The notes below the pieces were generated by a model. It was not told the origin of the DNA and made no database searches. It was given only the letters and a program-made list of their open reading frames with translations. A program made the position numbers and the translations under genes. From NCBI GenBank assembly GCA_905178155.1, contig CAJINV010000008.1:1984001-2048000 (forward strand): a DNA stretch of 64,000 nucleotides, given 5' to 3'. Each line of letters opens with the position of its first letter. The first letter of the stretch is position 1. Below, piece by piece: positions 17,010-27,585 of this stretch. The DNA is from Amoebophrya sp. A120 (taxonomy: Eukaryota > Sar > Dinophyceae > Syndiniales > Amoebophryaceae).

Positions 17010-20000
17010 GGGTAGGCCTCACGCCTCGAACTAGAAATTAATATCAATATACTCGTTGCAAGATAGCCTGTCTTTAGGTAGCGAAGGAAGCAGCTAGGTT
17101 TACTTAGACGCTACCGATTGCTTTTCTTCCAGACTCTTGCACAATTGAGGCCCTTATCGAACTACAAGAAAAAACGCGCACTATATGCGATCGGGTGGAA
17201 GGTACGGCATGGCGGTGTGTTCGCTTGCAAGCGAAAGTATAGCGAATTTCGAATATCGACCGACTGCCTGGGGTGAGGATAGCGATGGGTGTTGCTGACG
17301 CCCGCCGGAAAAGTAGCAAGCCATTTATTTACGACCCGATTACGAAGTGCGACGCGATATTATTCTTGTCAACCATTTCTCGGAAGGGCGCCGGGCTCGC
17401 GATGCGTTTTTGCGCAAGGCAATCCCTGCAAGCGCGGCGCAGCGAACGGAGCGCGGCCAAGATGCAGCGCGGGAAAGCCGGCCGGCGAGAAAGAAAACGC
17501 GGGGCGTACCAGGTCGCGACGGACGCCCGGGGCCCGCACCAAAGCGGCAGCGGTACCGGCTTCCGTTCCCGTAGGCTCCTCCCTTCGGGGGCGTAGGCTA
17601 TTGCGCATCCAAGCGACTACGCTTATCGCCCGCCCCAAGTGGGCAGGCGTGCTGTGTTTCTATGGGGCTAGGGAGGGGGAAAAGGGCCCACATGGAAACC
17701 GCGCAGGGGACAGCGGGAAAGGGCGGGGGGAGGGGGGGGAAGGGGGGCGGGTGGACGAGGGGGGGGGGAGTAACAGGGGGGAGGAATGAAGGGAGAGAAG
17801 AAGGGGCAGGGAAAGGGAAATGGGGGGGGGTTAGGCAGCAAAGGGAAGGGGGTAAGAAGGGGGAGGGATGGGGTGGAGGTGGAGGGTCGGATTTTCCAAA
17901 TGTGGAGCCTAATTAATAACATGCAACCCATGCGGCTTATAAATAGGCAAATACACCAACAACGCACCGTATAAAGTGCATGGGACACATTTTGTAGTGC
18001 GTAGCTGTGAACTTTTTTGATATCGCCTAGATTCCCAATTTTTTGACTTTTTTAATTTTGTCGCTGCGGTTCACAATTCCAGGTGGTTTGTCTTTGTGGA
18101 ATGCCCAATGCACAATCAGCGCACCTATATAACCACACGCATCATTTTTCCAACCCAAAGAGCTGCCATTTTTCCAGGTTTTCATGGGGCCCGATTTTTT
18201 CAATTTTTTCGGAATGTGATAAAAATCTGGAAAATTCAATCATATTTAATATATTTACAATCTCGATGTGTATTATACTTGTAAATGTTCAGTCTTTATG
18301 TTTTTTTGGCAATTTAGTATATTATTTTTAAGCTTGCAAGATTTCCAATTTTTTTCAGATTTGTTTGACTGTAGGACGTGCGTATTTTTTTTGCTAGCTT
18401 TGTCTCATTTTCTTTTTATATTATGCAAAAAATGAAAAATTTCCAATAATGTGAAAAGTTTTTTCCTTCTATTTTGTTTTATTTTATTGATTTTTTCCAG
18501 ATTTTTATGGTCGAAATATTTTCAGTTTTGCCATTTTGCGTTTTTGGTTCCGAATAATGTGCAACAACATATAAAGTAACATCTTGTGGATATATATTGC
18601 TTCACTTTTGGCCATGTATGGTCTTAGATTGAACCTTTTGCATCATTCTATACTGCTCGTCAACATTATCAATTTTTCAGATTTTCTGTGAGGACCAGTC
18701 CTCGTACAGGACTTCATCCTTTGGATGCCCAAGACTTAAGTAAGATGCAGAGTCAAGCTCTTCTGGCCGCTTTTACCAAGGAAAACGACTTGCAGCAATC
18801 GACTTTTTTCGTCTTTTCACATTTTTTCCAGGTCCTGCATCTCCGCACTTCCCTTCGATCCCCTGTAATCAGTCCGTGGCTGGCCGGGGGGGGCGTGGCT
18901 TGCGGCGGCCCTGCACTGCGACAACGCGCTCCGCCTGTGACTTAGGTGAGCTTCTCCCTAAACTTACCCCATCTATTTTGTCAGTTTTCTCGGACCTGCG
19001 CAACCGAACCCGATCGGAACCACTTGGGTTTCAACGTCGGGCCCGGCCCCAGTCGCGCGATGCCGGCAGTGCGCTACCCGCGGCCGGCTTCACGCCCCGA
19101 TTCGAGTGTCTGGATCTTTCAAAATCCGCACAGGGGTGATGCTCCGGATTTCATCCAAGTGGCTTTCGCGCGGGCCGCGATCGCCAGCCCCCGGGATCCG
19201 GTAGAAAGTACCGCAGGGGGGTGCTTTCATTGAGGCTATACGCGTTTGCCCCAAAAAGTGGAGCCGATTAGATCCATAGTGCGCCCATTTGGGCCACGTT
19301 TTAAAAAGCCCGCAAATTTGCCCTCAGCAGCTTATCAAATTACGGTGGCCAGGCCTTGTGGCCCGGCGAAAAATGCGACCGCTCGTGCCTTTCTTTCGTT
19401 TTTGCTTTGCGACCGCTTTTCGTGGACCAGAACCGATTGGCCCACACGGGCAAACCTGGTACCAACTCAGGAAGATTCGAAAACTGCACCAAGGTCGCTT
19501 TTTGGTCCCGCAGGGTTCCTGGCGGGTGCAATCTTGAGAAGAACATAGCAGTGCCGCCCTGTTTATGTTTTGTCGCTTTCTTTTCATTTTTAGGACGCGA
19601 TTAAGTATGTCCGCCCTCGTACGAGATACTCACCCAGACGGGGGCAAGTGTTTAACCACCACGAGAACTTTCGGAAGCTGCCGCTTCAGCAGTCGGAAGC
19701 TGCGCCAGCAACGTTACACTTTCGTTAAATCGCAGCAGCCGTCGTTGTCGTTGGCGTCGTCGGTCAAATTCTCTCTGTCGCACCGGGTTGGGCAACTTCG
19801 TTTATATTTTTGAGTCATCGGTAAAATCGGCGCTCGATATTCGTTGCGGAAAAGCGCTTGGCCGCGATTGCGCATCGCGTAGACCACTTCTATCACACTG
19901 CTCGTGGTTCGTTTCTGCAAGGCTGCTAACGCTGTCATCAACAATTTCGTGGGTGCGTTTGATATATGCTTTTACTTTTTTCAAGAGGCCGACGAGACTA

Positions 20001-20094
20001 AACGCGGCACAACAGAAATAAGTAGTCGAGTAAGTATTTGTTCAGGACGAGCAGCAGGCGGAGGTCTGTGAAAATCGCGAGGTCTGCGAAAAAA
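17010..20094. other. Divergent strand-switch region, no gene recognised
   Basis: Genes to the left run minus, genes to the right run plus. Composition changes in blocks: GC-rich 17.38-17.65 kb, G-run purine tract 17.66-17.88 kb, AT-rich 17.9-18.7 kb with long T runs, mixed GC 18.85-19.6 kb. No family-like ORF and no introner termini. It probably holds both divergent promoters; no specific promoter motif was identified. Confidence 0.6.
17662..17882 (+). repeat. G-run purine tract
   Basis: About 220 bp almost free of pyrimidines on the plus strand, with many runs of 3 to 10 G. Sits inside the strand-switch region. Such sequence can form G-quadruplex or triplex structures; that is general knowledge, not shown here. 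Confidence 0.85.
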
Positions 20095-22053
20095 ATGCGG
20101 TCCTCTCCACGAAAAATGTATGCCCTTCTGTTTTTCAGTTTGGCGCCCGCCAGCGGCGGATTACGGGGAGCGGGGGACGACGGAGAAGTCTCCGTGGGCG
20201 ATCCCGAGAATCTCTACGGCCTTCCCTACACTCCCACTGCGCGGGAAGACACATCGCACCTGGAGCTGACCCTGTTGCGGCACTTCCCTAAGCGTCTCTC
20301 GCCCTTCGACTATGCAACCGTGGTTCGTCCCGACTTGCCCCTGGCGCAGCAGTGCGACCTGAGCGGCGTCGCAGCGACCACGTCGCTGACCGAACGAACC
20401 AAAACGTGCGCAGCCTACCTGGACGCCCAACTCCAGATAGGCGGGGCGTCGTCCGACCTAATCCCCAAGGCGCACACGGAGTTGGCGGGAGCGTGGGCAA
20501 AACATGCCTTTCACGACTTCACGAAAGAGAAGGACGGCGCCGCCGCGCCCGTGGACCGCATTCTGTTCACTTCAACCATTCCGCGCGCGGTGGAAACGGG
20601 AGACCTGCTTGCAGCGGAGGCAGGGGCGAAACAAGCCTCTGTCCGCAAATTTTCAAGCCGGCTGTTCGCCGAGGAACAAGACTTCCCGGATGCAAGCGGG
20701 GTCTGCGTTTCCGTGTACGCGGCCCCATTCGCGGCCCGCAAGGCCAAGTTGATCGACAACAAGCGGCGTGACGGCTTCGAGACGAAACTGCTGGACCGCA
20801 TCTGGGAAAACGCGAAGCTTGCGGCGACCCAGCTGCAACCCATTTTAACGGACGAACTGCAGCGAGTACTTATCGAGGATGATGCGGCATCGAAGCACGC
20901 AGGCGTGGGGGTGCAAGACGCGGCGGCGGGTTCAGGAACAACTTCAGGCACTTCTGCGGATGAGCTTTCATTTGTGCAGAAGGACCCTGCGCAGCGATCA
21001 TCTTCGTTTCTCGAGATCTTTCGAACGGCAGAAGCGCATGGGCGCGCAGGAGATGCGGCGGTCAAGGAGAGCGAGGCCGCACCCACCGCGGAAGAGGGCA
21101 CGGCAGATCCGCGGCCGGCACAGCAGGTCCTCGACTACGCGACGCGAATGTGCAAGATCGCCCAGTTTTTGCAGGTCCAAGAGATTCAATCCCCCACGGC
21201 CGGAAATGAGCTCCGCGCAATCCGCAAGAAAGCGGAAAGCGATGGCAACATTGTTGGCAGTCTCCTGGATACCGCCATGCAGGTGTGCGAGTCGCTATTC
21301 GACCTGGTTCGTCGGTACGACGTGCAGACCTTCCGCCGGTCCATGCTCGGCGCCGCCCTGTTTTTCACGGCGGAGTTTGTGGGCGGCGCGAAGCGGGAGG
21401 TGGTGCAAAAAGGATTGCTGGAGGCAAGCCTGGCATCGCCGTGTGCGAAGGACGAAGTCGGGAGCAGGACCCAAGACGACATTGCCGACATCGTTTCAGC
21501 TCCGAACAAAGAAGACGCAGAGGGGACAAAAACGGTCCGTCAGGTGGTCACGGTCATGCACGACGCAAATCTCGCGGGCCTGACGGGCTTCTTCGCGACT
21601 GGCCAGGGGTGGGTGGAAAGTTCGCCGTTCGCACAGGAAGCCAAGTACGCGAAGGATTACCGTGCGGAATTCCCGATGGTCGTGAAGTTGCGCGAAACCA
21701 GTCCCGAACTCGAGCCCTTCTGCCCCGCCTCGTACGGGGCCGCGCTTAAATTCGATGTCGCATCTGGGCCGTTCCCGCCCTTTCTCTGGGGTTACCGTGG
21801 CCCCACCACGCAGGAGTTGCGGGACGCCCAGCCGCCAGAGGTACTGCAAGCAGACGATGAATACTACTTTTTCCAATCAAGCGCCGAAATGGGGCAGGTG
21901 CTCGGCAACGTGGTGCCCTCGCTGTCGAACGGAAACGATTTCCACCGGCCAAAGACCAGCTTTATCGCACGAAAAATCTCCGTCATCGTAACTCTGTGGA
22001 TGAGGACGGACGCAACTCGTAGCCTCTTGTGCGTGTATGCGCCTCTTTCATAG
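20095..22053 (+). CDS. Secreted histidine-acid-phosphatase-like protein
   Basis: First plus-strand gene after the switch; 652 aa from ATG 20095 (second ATG at 20116). The frame is open further upstream but has no earlier ATG. A hydrophobic stretch YALLFFSLAPASGG suggests a signal peptide. Clan-2 histidine phosphatase marks: LLRHFPKR with Arg62-His63 in place of the usual RHGxRxP, an FTSTIPRAVET segment like the substrate-binding RS-T-x-R-x-x-x-S strand, and the distal His489-Asp490 of VMHDANLAGL. The altered RHG loop (Gly and second Arg spacing changed) makes substrate and activity uncertain. Two charged, low-complexity inserts lie at about residues 265-345. No intron is needed, though the last 20 residues are atypical and could hide a 3' intron. 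Confidence 0.7.
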   Translation: MRSSPRKMYALLFFSLAPASGGLRGAGDDGEVSVGDPENLYGLPYTPTAREDTSHLELTLLRHFPKRLSPFDYATVVRPDLPLAQQCDLSGVAATTSLTERTKTCAAYLDAQLQIGGASSDLIPKAHTELAGAWAKHAFHDFTKEKDGAAAPVDRILFTSTIPRAVETGDLLAAEAGAKQASVRKFSSRLFAEEQDFPDASGVCVSVYAAPFAARKAKLIDNKRRDGFETKLLDRIWENAKLAATQLQPILTDELQRVLIEDDAASKHAGVGVQDAAAGSGTTSGTSADELSFVQKDPAQRSSSFLEIFRTAEAHGRAGDAAVKESEAAPTAEEGTADPRPAQQVLDYATRMCKIAQFLQVQEIQSPTAGNELRAIRKKAESDGNIVGSLLDTAMQVCESLFDLVRRYDVQTFRRSMLGAALFFTAEFVGGAKREVVQKGLLEASLASPCAKDEVGSRTQDDIADIVSAPNKEDAEGTKTVRQVVTVMHDANLAGLTGFFATGQGWVESSPFAQEAKYAKDYRAEFPMVVKLRETSPELEPFCPASYGAALKFDVASGPFPPFLWGYRGPTTQELRDAQPPEVLQADDEYYFFQSSAEMGQVLGNVVPSLSNGNDFHRPKTSFIARKISVIVTLWMRTDATRSLLCVYAPLS

Positions 22054-23042
22054 TAGCTGTGGCGCATAACTCTTGAAGGTTGTTTTGTGAAGTGCTAGTG
22101 CAAATTATGAGTGATGCGTGATTGTGGGTAGATTTGCAGGCGACGCGGGTTTTTTGAGCGATAGACGTTCCACGCAAACTGCATGCGCTCAAGGTGCGGC
22201 TACAGTATCTACTGACAGACTGGACCGCGGAATCCGAAGCCGAGAAAAAGTGGATAGCGGTCTGTCAGACGGCGTTCGACCAACTCTTTCCCGAGGGAAT
22301 TCACTGCCCGTTTTGCTGAATGAACACAACCGAGCCCCTCTCGAAAGGATGTAAATGCTTTAGTACTGGTCGTATAGTTGACTAAAAGATGAGGAAGATG
22401 TTATTGTCGACGAGAAGAAAAATACGAAAGAAATCATGTCTGCACATGTAAAGAACAACGTGTTTCAATACCTAAAATTAAAATTGACGCAAACTGTACT
22501 TTAATGCAAATAATAAGCTTGGACAAGGATAACGATAAGGAAGAACTTGATGTCACTCCTACTTTGTACTTTGTAGCAAGAGTTTCCATGATAAAGAGAA
22601 GATAGTCCGCATGTAGAAATCCGCTATGAGCATAAGTTTAGAGGATGCGCCACGCTCAACAAAAAGCTTCCGAAGGTATCTGTCTGTTTCAAATTTCAAA
22701 AACAGTCCCGCAAAAATTGTTTCGGCTGTATCGCCACGTAACAAGCAACGTGTTCGTAGGTAGGAGTCATAAGCATGATATTTATACCGCGAGCAGTCTC
22801 CGATAGGAAGTACACACAGCAATGATCACAGGACTACACTCTGCTAAAGGCCGTGCTAAAGTCGGGAGGCGCAAGCCCGCACTACGGTTGGTCTTGTCAT
22901 CAAGATCGACGACCGTTCATTTCTGAAGGCCGGCAGTGAAAAAAGAGAAAGATGAGCAGCAATATCAGAAAGCGATAACTCTCGCCTCCGTAACTTTATT
23001 CCGGCAATACACGAGCTAGACTCACATTCACACTGTCGAAGA
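22054..23042. other. Intergenic, no gene seen
   Basis: AT-richer spacer between two plus-strand genes. No ORF with recognisable features. Confidence 0.5.
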
Positions 23043-23730
23043 ATGAAGGGCAACGGCCGCGGTCCGGCCGCGGTAACGCTGATTTACTACCACGTGCCCA
23101 CCGACCAGGACGAAGCGCAATTTCCGAACGCGTTCCCACTCCCGAAACCAAGCTCGGAGATAAGGCTTCGGGACGTGCGGGAAAAATTTCCACTGCCGGG
23201 CGTCTACCATTTCCGCTTCAAACTTAAGTGGAGCGACAATACCAGCGTCTGGATGGACGTCACCAATGAAGACAGCGTTGTACCCAAGTTCGACGAAAAA
23301 ATCATATGCAAGGTAAAGAGTGGTTGGCTCATATTTCTTCCTTTTAGTACCATGTCATCAGGTTCTTGAAAATAGTTCCACTCGCATGATTGTTTTTCGC
23401 GTAGAATGCGCTGCAACTTTTTCTTACAACAATCAGGTGCTCCGCGTGTCGTGGAGCGGCAGCGGTGTACCGGCAGCGGAAAATCCTAGATCACAAAGCA
23501 AGCAGCTCGGGGCGAACACCAAGCACCCGCCCCCAACCCAATTGCTCGACAGCCTCGAAAAGACGAAAACGCCTCCCGGGCAGAAGAAGCCGGCTGCAGC
23601 GACCCACGCAGACCTGCTTTTTGGCGAGAATTCCCCCAAAAATAGCAAGCAAGCGAGCACAACAGACTTGCTCTTCGACGGCTTCACCTCCGCGCCGCCA
23701 CCTCGAAAAGACGACTTTGACCTGTTTTAG
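23043..23730 (+). CDS. DIX-domain protein with adaptor-type C-terminal motifs
   Basis: Exons 23043-23312 and 23437-23730 with one GT-AG intron; 187 aa. The N-terminal about 95 residues read as a DIX domain, the head-to-tail polymerising fold of Dishevelled and Axin. Visible are the first strand TLIYYHVP, a segment starting LRDVREKFP, a FRFKLKW strand, and the final KFDEKIICKVLRV, which matches the family's PxFEEKIxGKV signature. The splice joins IICK to VLRV exactly inside this signature. The tail is Pro/Lys-rich and carries repeated DLLF-type motifs (TDLLFDGF, ADLLFGEN, DDFDLF at the C-terminus), like short motifs that bind clathrin or AP-2 adaptors. Domain call from pattern, tail function from motif resemblance only. 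Confidence 0.75.
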
Positions 23731-24176
23731 CATTTGCACCGAGCAATTTCTTCCCATAATGCTTTTGTTACCGGCGCAGAAAGTGATTGGTTTACAAGCA
23801 CTGACGACGCAAAGATCGCCGAAAGCATCTCGATTGCTGTTCTCAGACTCAAGGATCAGTGCGGAGAAACCGCGAGGAGAAAAGTTCAATGTGTTGTGAG
23901 CGGGAATACGACTCCACTGTCAAAATGAACGAATAAAAATGGTGCATGGTGGAATTCTGTCAAAGGAGGAGGTCTCCACTGTTTCCATCAGTTCCAGTGT
24001 TTTCTTCCATGTAGTTTTGATTCGTGAACATGGCGCTAAAAGGGTCGACAAGATTGTTGCGGGGGGCCGCACAGTGTGGGCGACCGCATTTGAAGCACGC
24101 CATGAAATCTGTACGTGATATCCTTCTTCTCGACTACTTATCATGATTTCTGAATGTCGTCCGGGTAGGGGCAGCG
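23731..24176. other. Intergenic, no gene seen
   Basis: Short spacer before the first Cys-rich paralog. Nothing recognised. Confidence 0.5.
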
Positions 24177-25298
24177 ATGAATTTGAGCCGGGTAGGAGGG
24201 CTTGTGGATGTGAACAAGATGGCACCACCTCCTCCGCGATCGTCTTTGTGCAGGGAAAAACGGACGAGAGCTTCCGTTTTGCCGTCGAGTTCTGGCTTTT
24301 TTCCCCATGTACACCGTTTCCTGTTTGCAGTGCTGCTTCAAGATCATCTCTCCGTCCACCCGGTTGCGGGCATGTTTTTCACGAGGGACTGCGGCAGCCA
24401 GTGCCGCGCGGTGCGGAAGCGGAGTGAGATTTTCAGCCTGAAGTGTATTGCCAAATACGACAGCGAAACGGACGACGCAACGAACAACTTTTGTGCCCAG
24501 ATGTGCAGCCCGTCGCAGGTGGTGCTGAAAGGGCAGCTGACCACAACGATCAACACCTGCGCGCCGAAACGGAAGCGGACTCTCTTGCAATTCCCGGCCG
24601 CGTATGCAATGCAAGTATAATGTTGTCTGGGTCTGGAACACTGCAACGTGTCATGCTGCGTCAGGACCGCTAAATTTTGCGTTTGCATGAGCGCCACAAG
24701 ATTGCCAACTTTTTGTTTATCGAAGTGCGAATCCCTAACCCGGAAGAGAGACTGAGAATGTCTCGCACATCAATCTGTGATGCTTCCCGAGGGCATTCCA
24801 GACCATCTGTGTGATCCAGAAGATGCATATAATCAGGTGGAATTCGGCGTTTTGCTTGCTCTTCGGAGGAAGTAGGCAATGGGGCCGCGTAAGTTGCTAT
24901 CTCCAGGAGAGAAGAACAAGATTGTCCACGAGATGCATGACAAAACGTGCACTATTCCGGACCCAGATACACTTGCTGCATTTGATATCGCGAGGATGAA
25001 ATTGTTCACCGCTAAATTCTTGCAGCAGCACTGCCCGCCGCTGCAACCCTGCAACTGCAGCAGGTGCGTGTGCCCGGAGACGGTGCATCAAACCGTGAAG
25101 CCGCCAGCGCCGGTTTTGCACGACAATGTGGAAGAGGAAGGAAAATTGCAAAAGCAATTGGCGGGCCACGACATGTCCCCCATGCCGACGGTGCCAAACT
25201 TTGACCAGGCACCGCAAGTGGACGGGCGCGAGCGGTCCTGTCCCGAGTTTGAACCCTGCAACTGCTCCTGCCAGTGCGGGCGACCCGTGGAAGCGTGA
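24177..25298 (+). CDS. Cys-rich secreted protein, tandem copy 1
   Basis: Exons 24177-24602 and 24993-25298 around one introner; 243 aa. No known family. Order of features: a hydrophobic stretch (RFLFAVLLQ) probably serving as signal peptide, a Cys block (CGSQCRAVRKR, then Cys at LKCIA, FCAQMC and TCAPKRKR), then CNCSRCVCPETV, and a final CNCSCQCGRP. The second half has a Pro-rich spacer with the MPTVPNFD motif. Copy 2, 0.7 kb downstream, has the same arrangement without the introner, which fixes the splice junction (PAA joined to RMKLFTAKF). The start is uncertain; Met at 24222 is an alternative. Possibly a parasite secreted or surface protein, by inference only. Confidence 0.7.
24603..24987. 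mobile_element. Introner element A2 (in Cys-rich copy 1)
   Basis: 385 bp. Diverged family A ends (TGTCTGGGTCTGGAA left, CCGGACCCAGATA right). TSD CCGCG against TCGCG. Absent from the tandem paralog at the matching position (about 26360). Confidence 0.88.
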
Positions 25299-26013
25299 GG
25301 TTCTGATGTAGTTAATCTGATGTTAAATTATACGGGTAAAAAGTTACTGACGTGCATTTTTTTCCGCTTCGTTGAAAAAAAAAGAAGACGAAGAAGGAAA
25401 GAAAGTGAACAGCTAAAGTAAGGATGGGATATAATTCTTAAGATCTGTACAATAGGGCCTTGGAAAAATAACAATTACTTTATGGAATATGATTTTTTTT
25501 CCGTTTATTTCATTGATTGGTTACAGCTCGTTGTAAAAACGTCGCGAAGTTGTTGCCCGCAAAGGGCTGCGTAGCTGCAGAACGAGACGTGGTGGGTGCG
25601 CCAAAATCAACGCAACCGAATTTTTTCTGGGATTATAAAAAAACGCTGGCTATGAAGCAGCGACGGCGCAATTTCCCTGTAGTGAAGACAGCTAAGTGCA
25701 CCTGAAGCAAACGTGGTCAGGACATTGAAGGATTCGCGTGTGTTCATATCCCAGAACGATAGTCGTAACTTGACATCAAATTGATTGCGAAGGAGCAAAC
25801 GGGTCCTGTTTTAGCTTCCCGCACCGGCGAGAAAGGAGGTTTTGAGATTTTCGGTGAAGAAAAGTTTACGACTTTTGGCGCAGCGTCGGAAGTACACTTT
25901 CGTTTTTTTTTTGACAGTTCCAAAAAGTTGCGAATTGCTCGACCGGATAGAAAGCATTAAGCAACGTTCCTAGTTGTAGGTCCCGATCATGTAGTAGTTT
26001 GACAGGAATAAAG
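25299..26013. other. Intergenic spacer between tandem paralogs
   Basis: AT-rich spacer; no ORF recognised, no introner ends. Confidence 0.5.
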
Positions 26014-26628
26014 ATGTGGCACGCGTACGAGGGGCGGAAAGGTTTCTTTCCGACCCCTATATGTCATTGCCTACTCGTTTCGCTCTTGCTTGCAACGCGA
26101 CTGCTAGACGTTGCGTCCGTTGCTGCCCTCACCTCTAGCACGGATTGCGCCAGTTTCTGCCGTGCGGTGAGAAAGAGGGATCACGTCTTCACCTTGAAGT
26201 GCATCGCGAGGGACGATGCTGACACGACGGAGCATGCGACCGCGAGTTTCTGTGAGGAGATGTGCAGTGCCGCTGCCTCGTCGAAGGACACGCAAACAAC
26301 GAATTTGAGCACCTGTGCCCCCAAACGCAAGCGGAGCCTACTGCAACTGTCCGCGGGGAAGCAATCGCTTAAAGCGAAACTGCAAGGGTGCCCGAAGGCG
26401 CAGCCCTGCAACTGCAAGTGCGTGTGCCCGGAAACGGTGTATCAAACGGTCCCGCCGCCCGCGCTTTTTTTGCAGGAGGAAAAGGGAACAAACAGCGAGT
26501 TTTCGCCGATTCCGGTCGTGCCAAACTTTGACCCGCCGCCGCCACCGGATTGGCGCCAGCAGCCCTGTCCTGAGTTTGAGCCCTGCAACTGCTACTGCCA
26601 CTGCAGGCGGCCGGTGGAGGAAGCGTGA
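26014..26628 (+). CDS. Cys-rich secreted protein, tandem copy 2
   Basis: Intronless, 204 aa from ATG 26014. Clear signal peptide: CLLVSLLLATRLLDVASVAA. The mature part repeats the copy 1 pattern: CASFCRAVRKR, LKCIAR, FCEEMC, TCAPKRKR, CNCKCVCPETV, VPNFD in a Pro-rich spacer, then CNCYCHCRRP at the end. Many Cys in pairs suggest disulfides or metal binding. The Lys/Arg run AVRKR and PKRKR could be processing sites, an inference. Same strand and spacing as copy 1, so they probably arose by tandem duplication. Function unknown. Confidence 0.75.
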   Translation: MWHAYEGRKGFFPTPICHCLLVSLLLATRLLDVASVAALTSSTDCASFCRAVRKRDHVFTLKCIARDDADTTEHATASFCEEMCSAAASSKDTQTTNLSTCAPKRKRSLLQLSAGKQSLKAKLQGCPKAQPCNCKCVCPETVYQTVPPPALFLQEEKGTNSEFSPIPVVPNFDPPPPPDWRQQPCPEFEPCNCYCHCRRPVEEA

Positions 26629-27585
26629 GGATTTGGCGCTATTAGCAGCCAGAATTCTGGCGTCTTCTCCTTTTGTTTTACAACAAGGAAAATGGAAATT
26701 CATAAAAAGAGAAATTGATAAACTGTTTCGACGTCTATTTATTTGTTTCGAAGTTTTTGGTGCAGGAAAGGAAGATACGGGACGATTTGATGTAGCAAAG
26801 TGATTCCTTGCCGAAACTTTTTTCCGCCGGAGCCATGTGTCGGGGCTATGTATGTAACGAGACGCAGCATGACTGTCCGCAAAGGGCCTTCACACCGCAC
26901 GAGACGTGTTGCGGGGCGGATATGTTGCCACCTGCCTCGTGCAGCGGAGCGGGTAGTCAGGCTGCTCTGGGCAGCAAAGCAGAAAACGCACCACAGTTGT
27001 AAGTACAGGAATCAACGCCCTGCAAGCCAACTCCGGAAGATCGATGCGTATTGGTTTTCTACGATCTAGTTAAGTGGTCTTCTACAAATATGTCTACGAT
27101 GTGATCATAACCAAAAAGCAGGATGATGGCTGCACGTCTTTTACGGGATCGTTGACGTTTCGGCGCTGCAGTTACGCGTTTTCCGATTTGGATCATGATG
27201 TTAAGAAGCTCAATCTTGTTTTGCGAGAAAGCTCCGTCCTCAGTACGTCCGAGTCGTCTTGATTTTTACCTTTTTCCGCGGCCTCTCATCACGCCTGTGT
27301 GAACAAGAGTCTTTGACTTATCTATCAAGTCTCTAGACTAGCTGCGGAAACAAGAAGTCTTGCGACACTAGTCGTGAACGTCCTTTGTACAACGGGTGTT
27401 TTGCTGTCACTGCTATGCCCTGTGCTCTAGTCGGCCGATCTGTTTAGCAACCATGGCACTGCGGTTGTGCGACACGAGCGACGAGGAAGTAGACAGAAAC
27501 GCGGCTACAGTTCTTTCAAATTTTTCCAACCCCGGTGTACGGACCGAAAAGCAATAAAGCACACAGCACTCTTTTCCTCCCGCCA
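26629..27585. other. Intergenic, no gene supported
   Basis: Contains a 64-codon Cys-containing ORF (26808-27002, plus) without signal peptide or homology; not called as a gene. Confidence 0.4.

Noticed and set aside
17662-17916. 84-codon Gly/Lys ORF in the G-run tract
   Set aside because: Low-complexity translation of a purine run.
20038-20094. Extended start of the histidine phosphatase
   Set aside because: Starts at TTG; ATG at 20095 precedes a signal-like stretch.
26808-27002. Small Cys-containing ORF downstream of the Cys-rich pair
   Set aside because: No signal peptide, no similarity to the pair, not conserved in pattern.
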